Shown: positions 42,798 through 51,774, counted from the first letter of the stretch. The stretch: DNA of 64,000 bases from an uncultured Litoreibacter sp. (GCA_947504205.1 CANNGL010000001.1:248001-312000), one strand, 5' to 3'. Translations and numbers: made by a program. The notes: a model not told the origin generated them from the sequence alone.

Positions 42798-44683
42798 GCG
42801 AGACCCGCACGATATCAGCGTCCGATTGGATGCCGCCAGAGGCGCCGCTGGATCATCCGATCCAAAACCTCGCCGCGCCGTATCGCGATGGCACGGCCCC
42901 TGAACTGGCCGCAAACAGACCCGCGGTTCAATGGTGGCGCGCTCTGACCTTTTTGCCCGCAATCCTGACAACGGCAGCCCTTATTGCGGTCTTTACAGAC
43001 TTCTTCGCGATGGACGGACTGAACCTGTTCGAAGGGATTTTGATCGGCCTGATCGCCATGACTTTCTTCTGGATATCGCTCTCGGTCAGCACTGTCACTG
43101 TTGGTATCCTGAATATGATCCGGGGCCGTCCTGCGGCGACCCAGACCAACATAGCTCCAATGGAAGTTGCCCTTCTTGTTCCGGTCTACAACGAGGTTCC
43201 GTCGGATGTGTTCGGCAATGCGTGCGCGATGCTGGATGAGCTTGAGACGTTGGACCACGCGCATCGCTATCGCCTGTTCGTGCTGTCCGATACGCGCGAC
43301 GATCTGATCGCTCAGCAGGAGCAACGCGCCTTTGCTGCCTTGCGGGCGAAACTGCCTGAGCAAGAGGTCTATTATCGCAGACGCCAGATGAATACGGACC
43401 GCAAGGTCGGCAATCTTGCGGATTGGGTAGAGCATTGGGGCGGTGGTTCGGATGCCATGCTGGTACTCGACGCTGACAGCCTGATGTCAGGGGAAGCGAT
43501 CGTCGCGCTAACGGATGCGCTGTCCTGTGATCCCTCCGCTGGCCTGATCCAGTCCTTTCCCCAGTTGTTTGGGGCAGAAACCTTGTTTGCCCGCGTGCAG
43601 CAATTTGCATCGACCATCTATGGCGCCGCGCTGTCTGAAGGCTTGGCGACATGGGCGGATCGAGAAGGCAACTACTGGGGCCACAACGCGATCATCCGCA
43701 CGCGTGCCTTTGCGTCTTGTGCAGGTTTGCCCAAAGTGGACGGCTTGCGCAGCAAAGGCGCTCTGATCCTGAGCCACGACTTCGTTGAGGCCGGTCTGCT
43801 GCGACGTGCAGGCTGGGCCGTCAGATTTCTGCCGCGTATCCGGGGGTCGTATGAAGAAGTCCCCGCAACCCTGATTGACTACATCAAACGCGATCGCCGC
43901 TGGTGCCAAGGCAACTTGCAGCACCTGCGCCTGCTTGGCGCACGCGGCTTTCACTCGGTAACACGGTTTCACCTGTTTCACGGGGCCATGAGCTACCTGC
44001 TGTCACCTGCCTGGTTCGTGCTGCTCACGGTCTGGGCGTTGATCGGCAAAGGTGAAGAAAGCAACGTGATCCGCTATTTCTACGGCGCCAATCCACAGGT
44101 CGCATGGCCAGAGATGAGCCATGTGAACAACCTCTTCATTCTGTTTTTCATGTACGGGATGCTATTGGCCCCGAAACTGCTTGGGGCAGGGGCCATCCAT
44201 CAAAACGGATTACGGATGCGCGATCTTGGTGGGCCGATGCAGTTTGCCCTGTCTTTCCTGACCGAGATCGTGGTGTCGATCCTTTATGCGCCTATCCTGA
44301 TGGTCCAGCAGACCATGGCTGTTGCCCGCACGGCGCTCGGGATCCGCGAGGCATGGTCGCCGCAATCACGCCGCGGCGCCCGCTACGGATTGCTCGCACT
44401 GATCAAGTTCCACTTTCTTGAAACGCTTATCGGTGTGGCTCTGGTTGTGGGCATGAGCTACGGCTTGGTGACGCTCTGGCTGTTGCCAATTGCGATCAGT
44501 CTGTCTCTGGCTGTGCCGCTCTCTGCCGTCTCGGGACTGAACCTGACCCGCTTTCGCTGGACCGCGCGCCAGATGGGCACCGATGAGGTGTTTAACGCCC
44601 CGGCCATCATCCGCTCCGCCAAAGCCGAGCGCTTGGCCCTACGCGGGTTGTTGGAACAGACTGATCGGATCGCGGCGGAATAA
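42785..44683 (+). CDS. opgH: Glucan biosynthesis glucosyltransferase OpgH
   Basis: A 632-residue inner-membrane glycosyltransferase. Family 2 motifs are ALLVPVYNEVPSDVFGN, the DXD-like LVLDADSLMSG (near residue 225) and the QxxRW-type site KRDRRWCQGNLQHLRL. Several membrane segments flank the cytosolic catalytic part. It polymerises glucose from UDP-glucose and moves the chain to the periplasm. The start is uncertain: GTG at 42785 or TTG at 42794, the latter overlapping the opgG stop. Confidence 0.93.
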   Translation: MDRLSETRTISASDWMPPEAPLDHPIQNLAAPYRDGTAPELAANRPAVQWWRALTFLPAILTTAALIAVFTDFFAMDGLNLFEGILIGLIAMTFFWISLSVSTVTVGILNMIRGRPAATQTNIAPMEVALLVPVYNEVPSDVFGNACAMLDELETLDHAHRYRLFVLSDTRDDLIAQQEQRAFAALRAKLPEQEVYYRRRQMNTDRKVGNLADWVEHWGGGSDAMLVLDADSLMSGEAIVALTDALSCDPSAGLIQSFPQLFGAETLFARVQQFASTIYGAALSEGLATWADREGNYWGHNAIIRTRAFASCAGLPKVDGLRSKGALILSHDFVEAGLLRRAGWAVRFLPRIRGSYEEVPATLIDYIKRDRRWCQGNLQHLRLLGARGFHSVTRFHLFHGAMSYLLSPAWFVLLTVWALIGKGEESNVIRYFYGANPQVAWPEMSHVNNLFILFFMYGMLLAPKLLGAGAIHQNGLRMRDLGGPMQFALSFLTEIVVSILYAPILMVQQTMAVARTALGIREAWSPQSRRGARYGLLALIKFHFLETLIGVALVVGMSYGLVTLWLLPIAISLSLAVPLSAVSGLNLTRFRWTARQMGTDEVFNAPAIIRSAKAERLALRGLLEQTDRIAAE

Positions 44684-44741
44684 GTTCCGTCACATGCGGC
44701 GTGGAAAGCCGTTTTCTAATCAGTCTGCAGGCACGCCCTCT

Positions 44742-45431
44742 TCAAACCAAACGTTTGCGCCGCAAACCCAAGAGAGCAAGCGCCGACAACACCAAAAGCC
44801 CGCTCGCCGGAAGGGGCACTTGCGACACCGGCGGTGCGTCTGAGTAGGTAAGCTCGAGCTTTGGCGGGTTGAGCGTGAACCTCGGGTTATTGACGATTTC
44901 CAAAGACGCGAATGACATTTGCCGGTTACCTTGGAATTCAGTGCTCAGGCGCAGGCCCACAAAGCCACCTATCAGACTGGTGAAAAACGAAGCATCCAGA
45001 TCAAACGCGCGAACCGTTCCGACATCACCTGCATCTGGTATGCTTGTCGACGCCACACTTGTGGCACTGCGGCCAAAATCATCGACCGTAACCACACCGT
45101 CAGCCGCATAGGCAACAATTTCCAATGGATACGGATAGAGCGGACTGAAGCCGTTGGGTTGAACTTGCTCAAGGGTCAACGTTGCACCGGTTATCGTTGC
45201 TCCGGGTGAGATACCCGAGAGATCGAATTCGAACACCCCTCGCTGCTCACTGCCACGTGTTGCCACGACCGATACATCGCCAATGAGCTGGTTCCCCACA
45301 AAGCCAAGGCTGACATCCTGGGTGGTAATACCTGCATCGGCGGTCGGTGTAAGTGAGACCGTTGCTGCAAACGCGGCAGAACCAACGGACAAAAGTCCTG
45401 CTGTAAGTACTGTTGACGCTAAGCTTTTCAT
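44742..45431 (-). CDS. Exported protein with VPLPA-CTERM sorting signal
   Basis: A 229-residue secreted protein. A signal peptide (MKSLASTVLTAGLLSVGSAAFAA) is followed by a beta-rich region and a C-terminal sorting signal: VPLPASGLLVLSALALLGLRRKR, that is the VPLPA motif, a membrane segment and a basic tail. The middle (VFEFDLSGISPGATITGATLTL) resembles DNRLRE-type or other extracellular beta-sandwich proteins. VPLPA-CTERM proteins are thought to be handled by an exosortase; none is in this window. Divergent from an AraC-type regulator. Confidence 0.85.
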   Translation of the reverse strand: MKSLASTVLTAGLLSVGSAAFAATVSLTPTADAGITTQDVSLGFVGNQLIGDVSVVATRGSEQRGVFEFDLSGISPGATITGATLTLEQVQPNGFSPLYPYPLEIVAYAADGVVTVDDFGRSATSVASTSIPDAGDVGTVRAFDLDASFFTSLIGGFVGLRLSTEFQGNRQMSFASLEIVNNPRFTLNPPKLELTYSDAPPVSQVPLPASGLLVLSALALLGLRRKRLV

Positions 45432-45548
45432 CGTAACTCCCTTAATTTAAAGTTCATTCGCAAATCGCGAAGGCAATTGAAGAAGGTTACGCGCCCCAAG
45501 AGCTGTCAGTCTTGAACACAAAAGTCAGAAAACGGGCCACAAAAGTTC

Positions 45549-46415
45549 ATGAACCAAGATATCTTCACCGATTACGAATTGCCTGCCTCGCTTGAACCTT
45601 ATGTCCGCCGAATTCTGGTCGCCGATTCTGCTGAACCCGTTGAAATGACCGCTGATGTCCGCGCAACCGGCTATTGCTATCTCGGGATTACCCTCAGAGG
45701 GCGTTGGGAAGGGTTCGTAAATGGGCGCCATATGTTCGATACGGATCTGGACGGCAAATTACACCTGTCGGGCCAAATTCAGGATGCGACCGTCACGGTG
45801 CAATTTAGTGGCCCATTGATGCAGTGTTTTGTGGAGTTGACCCCGACGGGCCAGATGTCCTTGTTCGGAGTGCCCGGGCAGGAAACCCTTGAAAGCGTCA
45901 TCCCGGTTGTGCGCTCGCGCCTGCTTGAACGGCTTCCGCAAGATGCGTTCGACGCCTGTGCTAAGGCCGAGACGGGTGACGTGCTGGCCAAGGCGGCAAT
46001 TGTGCTTTTGGAACATCTTGCTGCAACCCCATACCCCGTTGCCTCTCATGTGGTGGAGGCGGTCACGCGCGCAGAAGCGGCCAATGGGTCGATCCGGGTT
46101 GATGAATTGTTCGCCGATCTTGGCCCATCGATGAGCACATCGCGCCGCGATTTCCAACATGTCGTAGGGCTGCCTCCAAAAGAGTTTTGTCGCATCCTCA
46201 TGGTGAACACCGCGCTCGCGTGGCTGTTGGCCGATGATCCCCCAAGCTTGGCAGAGATCGCGGCAACCTGCGGGTTCGCGGATCAGTCGCACATGACCCG
46301 GGCTTTTGCGGCGTTTCTCGGTCTAAGCCCATCGGTCAGCGCCAAGGAGATGGAAACGACGCTGGCCCGTTTCGTCGGGGATAGCCAACGTCGGAAGGTA
46401 TCGCCGAAGGCGTGA
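45549..46415 (+). CDS. AraC-family transcriptional regulator
   Basis: A 288-residue regulator. The N-terminal half is a ligand-binding-like domain of no clear family. The C-terminal HTH part runs from about residue 180: MSTSRRDFQHVVGLPPKEFCRIL and the second helix-turn-helix LAEIAATCGFADQSHMTRAFAAFLG, the AraC signature. It diverges from the VPLPA-CTERM gene, with 117 bases between. It may control that gene or another; no operator is plain. Confidence 0.9.
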   Translation: MNQDIFTDYELPASLEPYVRRILVADSAEPVEMTADVRATGYCYLGITLRGRWEGFVNGRHMFDTDLDGKLHLSGQIQDATVTVQFSGPLMQCFVELTPTGQMSLFGVPGQETLESVIPVVRSRLLERLPQDAFDACAKAETGDVLAKAAIVLLEHLAATPYPVASHVVEAVTRAEAANGSIRVDELFADLGPSMSTSRRDFQHVVGLPPKEFCRILMVNTALAWLLADDPPSLAEIAATCGFADQSHMTRAFAAFLGLSPSVSAKEMETTLARFVGDSQRRKVSPKA

Positions 46416-46445
46416 TCGCTGAACAGCTCGTGTGCCGGACGACGC

Positions 46446-47405
46446 TCAGCTTCTCCGCAATGCGACAAGGCTGCCAGCGGCAATGATTATCGCAATGCCA
46501 ACCCAGGTCTGAGCAGCAGGCCAATCGCCGAACGCGACAAGGCCCACGATGACCGCGGCGACGATTTCCAGATAGACCAGCGGCGCAAGCACACTTGCCG
46601 GGGCAAATCGAAAGGCGGCGATGGACAGTCCGTGTGATGCGCTTTGCAGCAATCCGATCAGCACGAAGACACTGAGAAACGTGCCTGCACCTTGTAAGCC
46701 AGCGAAGAGGGCAAACGGTGTCAAAACGATTGCACCAAGAATTGATTGATAGGACAGAGCGGCGAGGGGAGGTGCTTGCCGTGCAGCCAGACGTGTCGTG
46801 AGCATATAGAGCGCAAACAGAAACCCGGCACCGACGGCCCAGAGGATATTGAAATCGAAGTTTCCGTCAGGCTGCAGCACCACGACTACCCCGATAAATC
46901 CAAGTGTGACCGCGCCTGCCACGGTCCAGGTGAAGGCCTCCTTCAATACGAAAGGTGCCAGCGCCGCCGCGATAAAGGGTGCAACAAAATATGCGGCGAT
47001 CGCATTGGCCAGCGGCACGGTCCTGATCGAAAAGAAGAACATCGTCATCGCACCGACCAACAACAACGTGCGCGTGGTCTGTGACGGCAATCCGGCAGGC
47101 AGGATCGCGCCGCGCCCGTGTTTGCGGATCGCCAAGGGCGCAGCAATGACCGCCGCTGCGCAATAGGTCCCCCAGGCGATTGTGAAAACCGGGAGCGCAT
47201 CACTCATGTATTTTGCAAGGCCATCCCGGATCGGGATCAGGAACATCGCCACCGCCATGAGGGCCAGGCCAAGCAAAATGCGGTCCCCTGGAAGTTTGGC
47301 ACTCTGAGCGGCAGTGATCGGACCCCCCTGTTCTCCGGAGCAAAGACAAGACTGCAGCCGGCCCTGACGTCTTATCCCGATCAAACGGCAGGAGAAAGCA
47401 ACCAT
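46446..47405 (-). CDS. EamA/DMT-family transporter
   Basis: A 319-residue membrane protein with about ten hydrophobic segments in two repeated EamA halves, for instance FFFSIRTVPLANAIAAYFVAPF in the first and GLSIAAFRFAPASVLAPLVY in the second. These are drug/metabolite exporters or nucleotide-sugar-type carriers. The N-terminus is uncertain: the first 40 residues (rich in Cys, Arg and Gly) do not look like the family, so translation may start later, before LLGLALMAVAMFLI. Confidence 0.87.
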   Translation of the reverse strand: MVAFSCRLIGIRRQGRLQSCLCSGEQGGPITAAQSAKLPGDRILLGLALMAVAMFLIPIRDGLAKYMSDALPVFTIAWGTYCAAAVIAAPLAIRKHGRGAILPAGLPSQTTRTLLLVGAMTMFFFSIRTVPLANAIAAYFVAPFIAAALAPFVLKEAFTWTVAGAVTLGFIGVVVVLQPDGNFDFNILWAVGAGFLFALYMLTTRLAARQAPPLAALSYQSILGAIVLTPFALFAGLQGAGTFLSVFVLIGLLQSASHGLSIAAFRFAPASVLAPLVYLEIVAAVIVGLVAFGDWPAAQTWVGIAIIIAAGSLVALRRS

Positions 47406-47589
47406 TGCGACCGGGCCTTCGCTCCCTGTTGCGCCGGCTCGTCAGGAGCGGGGGTCTACCGACATTCATCGTGGCGGTGTCAAGGTCAGCTTGGCGGACT
47501 TTTCTGCCGTCGGCGGTACTTCACGCCAATGTCCGCTTCTTTGAACGATCTACTGCAGATCGTACCATCATCTGAAAACGACACATAAC

Positions 47590-48060
47590 TCACTCCGTCA
47601 TCTCAATAGCACCGATGGCGGTCATCACAGCTAACAGGTCGGTGAAGTAGCGGCTCTCTACGATCTTGCTGTCCTCCAGGCGGAACAGCGTGACGTCTGG
47701 TACGTCAACGACTGCTCCCGACGCCGGTGCTCCAAGAAAAGGGCCGTCCTGCGAGCCCCTTAGGCGACCGCGTACGATCACCGTATCCTCCTCGGCGATC
47801 GTGTTCTCGACCGTCATCCGCAGCTTCGGAAAACCTGCGAATAGTCCGGCATTGAATTCTATCGCAGCATCCAGCCCCTCCATCGGTGGATGGGAATGAA
47901 AGTAGGTTTTGACGTTCGGCGCGACGTGGGCCCGCCACACGTCCTCCCAACCGGCGTTTGCTCCCCAACCGTCACCAAACATTGTCAGGGCGGTGGCAAC
48001 GTTGGCCTGCTCTTTCGGCGTGCGAGTCGGCTCGGCATCCGGTGATGCAAAAGAGTTCAT
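47590..48060 (-). CDS. SnoaL/ester cyclase-like (NTF2 fold) protein
   Basis: A 156-residue protein of the NTF2/SnoaL fold: GWEDVWRAHVAPNVKTYFHSHPPMEGLDAAIEF, then PKLRMTVENTIAEEDTVIVRGRLRG and the final strand ESRYFTDLL. Such proteins are polyketide cyclases, ketosteroid isomerases or of unknown role. It diverges from a TetR-type gene, whose operator-like repeats lie just upstream of both. The TetR protein probably represses it. Confidence 0.82.
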   Translation of the reverse strand: MNSFASPDAEPTRTPKEQANVATALTMFGDGWGANAGWEDVWRAHVAPNVKTYFHSHPPMEGLDAAIEFNAGLFAGFPKLRMTVENTIAEEDTVIVRGRLRGSQDGPFLGAPASGAVVDVPDVTLFRLEDSKIVESRYFTDLLAVMTAIGAIEMTE

Positions 48061-48069
48061 AGCATCTCT

Positions 48070-48134
48070 CCATACAGTATGTATGGACTACGTTGTTGAC
48101 GCTCGTGTTCTAAATGTCAATACATACTGTATGG
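48070..48134. promoter_or_regulatory. Paired operator-like inverted repeats between the SnoaL-like and TetR genes
   Basis: CCATACAGTATGTA at 48070-48083 and its exact reverse complement TACATACTGTATGG at 48121-48134. Each half also contains its own palindrome, CATAC-N-GTATG. They flank the 37-base spacer of the divergent promoter region, and the second overlaps the start codon of the TetR gene (48131). This layout fits two TetR dimers repressing both genes. Confidence 0.8.
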
Positions 48135-48685
48135 AAACTTCCGATCCATCTCACCTTGACCCAAATGCTTGGGTAACCGCTGGCTATGAGATGTTTCAAG
48201 AAGGCGGCGTTTCGGCCGTGCGGGTAGATCCGCTCGCCAAACGGCTGGGAATCACGCGCGGCAGTTTCTACTGGCACTTCGAAAACCGGGACGCTCTTTT
48301 GCGCGCGCTACTTGATCGTTGGGTCGAAAGTGAAACTGAACGTGTGATCGAGGAGAACGAGCAAGGCGGTGGAACGGCTGCAGACCGCCTGCGACGTCTT
48401 CTACGGGCCTGCGCATCCGAAGATGGTCGCCTTGAGATGAGCGTCCGCGAGTGGGCGGCAGGTGACGCAGACGCGCGCGACATTGTTCGTCGTGTGGACG
48501 ATACCCGCATCGCCTATATGGCTAAACTCGCCTGCGAGGCAGGAGCGCCAAAAAGGGACGCTGAGGCGCGAGCGCGGATCGCCTATGTTGCGTGGCTCGG
48601 TTTCTATACAGGGATCGCGCCAGCCACGACCGAACAGCGGATTTCGGATATGGATCAGCTTCATCGCATGATGCTGTCCTCATGA
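48131..48685 (+). CDS. TetR-family transcriptional regulator
   Basis: A 184-residue regulator. The N-terminal HTH is at about residues 12-58 (AGYEMFQEGGVSAVRVDPLAKRLGITRGSFYWHF); the C-terminal part is helical, of TetR_C type. The start at 48131 overlaps one operator copy and begins just before the HTH. It is divergent from the SnoaL-like gene and probably controls itself and that gene. Confidence 0.9.
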   Translation: METSDPSHLDPNAWVTAGYEMFQEGGVSAVRVDPLAKRLGITRGSFYWHFENRDALLRALLDRWVESETERVIEENEQGGGTAADRLRRLLRACASEDGRLEMSVREWAAGDADARDIVRRVDDTRIAYMAKLACEAGAPKRDAEARARIAYVAWLGFYTGIAPATTEQRISDMDQLHRMMLSS

Positions 48686-48930
48686 AGCGCAAGCCGATGG
48701 AAAGACCAAACGTAACAGCACTTCGGTGCAAGTTTTTCAGACGTCGCCGCTCTTCTTGAACGACCGCAAACACATTTTGAGCGAGTTGCGAAACGCAACG
48801 CGGCCAGAGCAGTATGACCAGCGAAGCCGCCATTCGCCGCCCTGCACAGTTTTGGTCACTGTGGGCTCTAAGCTGCCATCCAATCTATCTTTTGGCGATT
48901 TTGTTGGCTCTGGGTCAATGGCCGTTCAGG
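48686..48930. other. Gap between TetR and esterase genes
   Basis: 245 bases between two convergent genes. I see no coding frame of quality, no hairpin with a T-run, and no repeat. It contains only degraded-looking open frames of low codon quality. Confidence 0.4.
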
Positions 48931-49737
48931 TCAGTCAGGCAGGCTTTCGAACCAATCCAGGGCCATATCTGACCAGCCGCGGGGTATGCCGTGGGCGCCG
49001 GGGTGCAGGGCGAATTCGAGGCTGCCTTCGGTGCAGCTGTCCCATTTCCGGCGCCAGAACTGGTCGCTTATCTCGAATGTGTCGGCACGCATTCCTGCGC
49101 ATTCGTTCTCGGTGCGCCAGAGCAGCATCGTGTGCCAGATATCGCCCTGATAGATGCGGCCACCTCCCAAGGGGCGTCCCTCCAGTGGGACGGTCTTGTC
49201 CCTCCAGCCATGGGTGTGCAGCAGATTGACGGGGCCTGTGCACTCTGTCGGATGCGGGCGCCAGAAACCGCCGGCAACGGGGGCATAGGCGCGGGCAAGA
49301 TCGGGGTCCTCGCAAGCGAGATAGCTTGTTGTGGATCCACCGATGGAAAACCCAGCCAGCAAGACGCGATCACGGTCGATCTGATGATTGGTGGCTGCGT
49401 CCTCGATAATCTCAAGCATGAAGGCGTGTTCATCGCGTTGTTTCGGGCGGTCGGGATGAAAGAACCACGAGGAGCCGAAGCGTGATCCTTCGCGTTTCAG
49501 CCCCTGCGGACCGATCACAGCATAGCCGCGCGCGATGATGCCGCGCATCTTGGTGGCACTCTCGCCTTTGCCGCCTGCACCATGCAGGAAGATGACAACC
49601 GGGTGAGGTCCGTCGCCGTCAGGCAGGGCGATGTGATAGTCGCCCAAGGGCACGTTGCACGGCCCGTCTTGCCCAGCGCAGTCAGCTTGAGCCGCAGCCG
49701 TCCATAAGGCGGCAACAAGGGCAAGCCATCGCATCAA
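48931..49737 (-). CDS. Exported esterase, PHB depolymerase/LpqC-like
   Basis: A 268-residue alpha/beta-hydrolase with a signal peptide (MMRWLALVAALWTAAAQA). The oxyanion region is VVIFLHGAGGKGESATKM and the nucleophile GFSIGGSTTSYL (GxSxG). The late histidine is in ALHPGAHGIPRGW. The family includes polyhydroxybutyrate depolymerases and feruloyl esterases. It overlaps the rhodanese gene upstream by four bases and is the last gene of a five-gene operon. Confidence 0.87.
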   Translation of the reverse strand: MMRWLALVAALWTAAAQADCAGQDGPCNVPLGDYHIALPDGDGPHPVVIFLHGAGGKGESATKMRGIIARGYAVIGPQGLKREGSRFGSSWFFHPDRPKQRDEHAFMLEIIEDAATNHQIDRDRVLLAGFSIGGSTTSYLACEDPDLARAYAPVAGGFWRPHPTECTGPVNLLHTHGWRDKTVPLEGRPLGGGRIYQGDIWHTMLLWRTENECAGMRADTFEISDQFWRRKWDSCTEGSLEFALHPGAHGIPRGWSDMALDWFESLPD

Positions 49738-50195
49738 CTCTTGTCCAGTGGCAAGCCGCGTTTGATCCAGCCGGGGCCCGCGGCAGAGCCCAACATGCCC
49801 TCTGGCACATCAATGATGTTGGTGAAGCCAGCTTTGGTCAGCAGGTTGGTCATACGTGCAGATCTGACGCCGCGGGCGCAGATCAGAGCGACCGGTTTGG
49901 AGGTTTCCCCACCTGTGATTTTCTTCAGTTCGTCAATGAAATCATCCCGGCGCATATCGAGACGCACGGCCCCTTCACCTGAGCCCGTCTTCGCCCATTC
50001 ATCAGGGCGGCGTATGTCTACCAATGTGATGCGCCCGGCATTGGCGTAATCATGGGCGGTTGGCGCATCGAGCTGTTCCCCCGCCACGGCTTCGGTGATT
50101 GCAGAGTAGAACAGGTTGCGCCCGCCCGCAGCATAGACACCAGCGCCTGCAATCAGCAGCCCGCCGCCCAGAAGAAAGAGACGTCTTGATCGCAT
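49734..50195 (-). CDS. Membrane-anchored rhodanese-like protein
   Basis: A 153-residue protein with one N-terminal membrane segment (LFLLGGGLLIAGAGVYAAGG) and a rhodanese domain: YANAGRITLVDIRRPDEWAKTG, then the active-site loop CARGVRS with the catalytic cysteine, and FTNIIDVPEGMLGS. Rhodanese domains carry sulfur on that cysteine. The domain is probably periplasmic. It lies between the SCO gene and the esterase, each in tight succession. Confidence 0.88.
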   Translation of the reverse strand: MRSRRLFLLGGGLLIAGAGVYAAGGRNLFYSAITEAVAGEQLDAPTAHDYANAGRITLVDIRRPDEWAKTGSGEGAVRLDMRRDDFIDELKKITGGETSKPVALICARGVRSARMTNLLTKAGFTNIIDVPEGMLGSAAGPGWIKRGLPLDKS

Positions 50196-50198
50196 GGA

Positions 50199-50756
50199 CT
50201 AGCTCGATTTGTTGTAGGTCAGCACGATTTTCTCCGCCTCGTCAGGGCTCAGGATTGGCGGGAAAAGCGTGACAACGGCACCATCGCCATCCAGCAGATA
50301 AATGAAGCTGCCATGAGAGAAGACCGGCCCGAATTCCGGATCGAGGAAGATTTCCTCTTTCTCGACGGAGAAGGCGTCATAGGCCACCTGCAACGCATCC
50401 TCAGTTCCGGTCAATCCGACGAAATCACGATGATGCACGGCCAGAGCGGGACCGATCTTGTCGACAGTGTCCCGGGTGGGGTCGACCGTTATCATCACGG
50501 GCCGGACCTCCAGACCCTTGTCGGCCAACTGATCGGTGATTTCTGCCATCAGGGGCAGGGCGGCCGAACAGATTTGCTGGCAATTGGCATAGCCAAAGAA
50601 CAGCAGTTGTGGGCGACCGTCGGGGTCAGCTTCACTTCGCGTCGCGCCGGTCTGATCTATCAGCGTGTAGCTTCCGCCCAGATCAAATGGCAGCGGAGTT
50701 TCAGCGAGTGCAAGCCCACACAGCGCCAGCGACAGGCAAAGGCTTCGAATGATCAT
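50199..50756 (-). CDS. SCO1/SenC-type copper chaperone-like protein
   Basis: A 185-residue thioredoxin-fold protein with a signal peptide (MIIRSLCLSLALCGLALA). The copper/redox motif is FGYANCQQICSAALPLM (CxxxC), and the third ligand is a histidine in VFSHGSFIYLLDGDG. SCO proteins deliver copper to cytochrome oxidase or reduce thiols in the periplasm. The ATG at 50756 overlaps the stop of the gene before (ATGA). It is next to two exported Cys-proteins and a rhodanese, not to oxidase genes. Confidence 0.9.
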   Translation of the reverse strand: MIIRSLCLSLALCGLALAETPLPFDLGGSYTLIDQTGATRSEADPDGRPQLLFFGYANCQQICSAALPLMAEITDQLADKGLEVRPVMITVDPTRDTVDKIGPALAVHHRDFVGLTGTEDALQVAYDAFSVEKEEIFLDPEFGPVFSHGSFIYLLDGDGAVVTLFPPILSPDEAEKIVLTYNKSS

Positions 50757-51316
50757 TGCGTGATATCCCAAGCCTCCTGATGCGAAAGGCCTTGCCCGAG
50801 ATATCCGGTCTCGGCGATGATCGCATTTACCCGCGGATCGCGGCGGAACCACGGGCCTTTGCCTTTGGCTTCGGGATGTCTTTTGGCCCATTGTTTGGAC
50901 CATGTGTTGGCTTTCACCCAATCCTCGGATCCGACGGCACGGATTTTCTGCAACTGGTAGATGTTGTTAAGGCCGATATCTTCATCAACCAGCATCAGCC
51001 CGTCGACCTGCACATCCTGACCGCAGAACGGCAACAGGTCGGTGCCCGCACCCTGGAAGCCCGTTTGCGCGTTCTTGTTGGGGAAAATGAGCACCCCATC
51101 GGCTGCGCGGAGTAGCCCGATTTGCCGCTTTCCGTCGCCGCAATTATCGGCGCAGTCGCCAGTAATTTCGCAGGTGATGTCGACGACCTTGGCCTCGAAT
51201 GTTGCGGGAACTTCTGCGTAGAGGTTCCAGCTTTTCGCTTCAGAGCCTTCGGAGAAATCCTGTGCCGCTGCGGGAGCGGCACACAGACAAGCGATTGCGA
51301 TAAGAAACTTTTTCAT
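50753..51316 (-). CDS. Exported CAxxC protein A, unknown function
   Basis: A 187-residue protein with a signal peptide (MKKFLIAIACLCAAPAAAQD). Mature cysteines C49, C55 and C59 (VVDITC...DCADNC), then GLL seven residues on, and a further Cys in PFCGQDVQVDG. The same C-A-x2-C-x7-GLL set appears in the next protein, so the two are related. The stretch around them reads like a small beta-barrel (OB-type) domain. The C-terminal 70 residues (WVKANTWSKQWAKRHPEAKG...) are extra. No name fits. It is in an operon with SCO and rhodanese. Confidence 0.75.
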   Translation of the reverse strand: MKKFLIAIACLCAAPAAAQDFSEGSEAKSWNLYAEVPATFEAKVVDITCEITGDCADNCGDGKRQIGLLRAADGVLIFPNKNAQTGFQGAGTDLLPFCGQDVQVDGLMLVDEDIGLNNIYQLQKIRAVGSEDWVKANTWSKQWAKRHPEAKGKGPWFRRDPRVNAIIAETGYLGQGLSHQEAWDITQ

Positions 51317-51324
51317 GTCCAGCC

Positions 51325-51774
51325 TCACTTGTTCGGGTTCGGAATGGCGAAGGGTGGCACGACGCCATAATCTTCGTGGTTCAGCTTGGTGATGCCGGCA
51401 TCGGTGACGACCTTTTCCACCACGAGATAATTCAGCCCATCGCGCTTATAGAGCATCCCGTCGGCGGTGATCTCGTGAGAGGCCAAAGACAGTTGCGTGT
51501 CGCCCGAGGCATTTTCGTCGCTGTCTTCGATCTTGAGCACCATGTAGACTTCGCCATCATCACCCAGAAGACCCACGGGAATACCGCCAGCCGAACACCA
51601 CAGCGCGCAGGTGTGATGCGCCGAGCCAGTTACCGCATCAGGCCCGCCCATGACGCCGGAATAGTAACACCATGTATCGATGATCTCGCCGGTGATCTGA
51701 ATGCGCTCACCCTCGGCGGCAAAGCCGGGGCTGGCCAATGTCAGCGCGGCAAGGGCGCTTGTTATCAATCTCAT
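51325..51774 (-). CDS. Exported CAxxC protein B, unknown function
   Basis: A 149-residue protein with a signal peptide (MRLITSALAALTLASPGFAA). Cysteines C36, C56 and C60 lie in IIDTWCYYSG and HHTCALWCSAGG, then VGLL. The Cys spacing and the I/V-D-x2-C start match protein A (C49, C55, C59). A His-His pair before CALWC could bind copper or haem. AGGAGG precedes the ATG at 51774, making it the first gene of the operon. It is probably a small periplasmic beta-barrel protein of unknown role. Confidence 0.75.
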   Translation of the reverse strand: MRLITSALAALTLASPGFAAEGERIQITGEIIDTWCYYSGVMGGPDAVTGSAHHTCALWCSAGGIPVGLLGDDGEVYMVLKIEDSDENASGDTQLSLASHEITADGMLYKRDGLNYLVVEKVVTDAGITKLNHEDYGVVPPFAIPNPNK

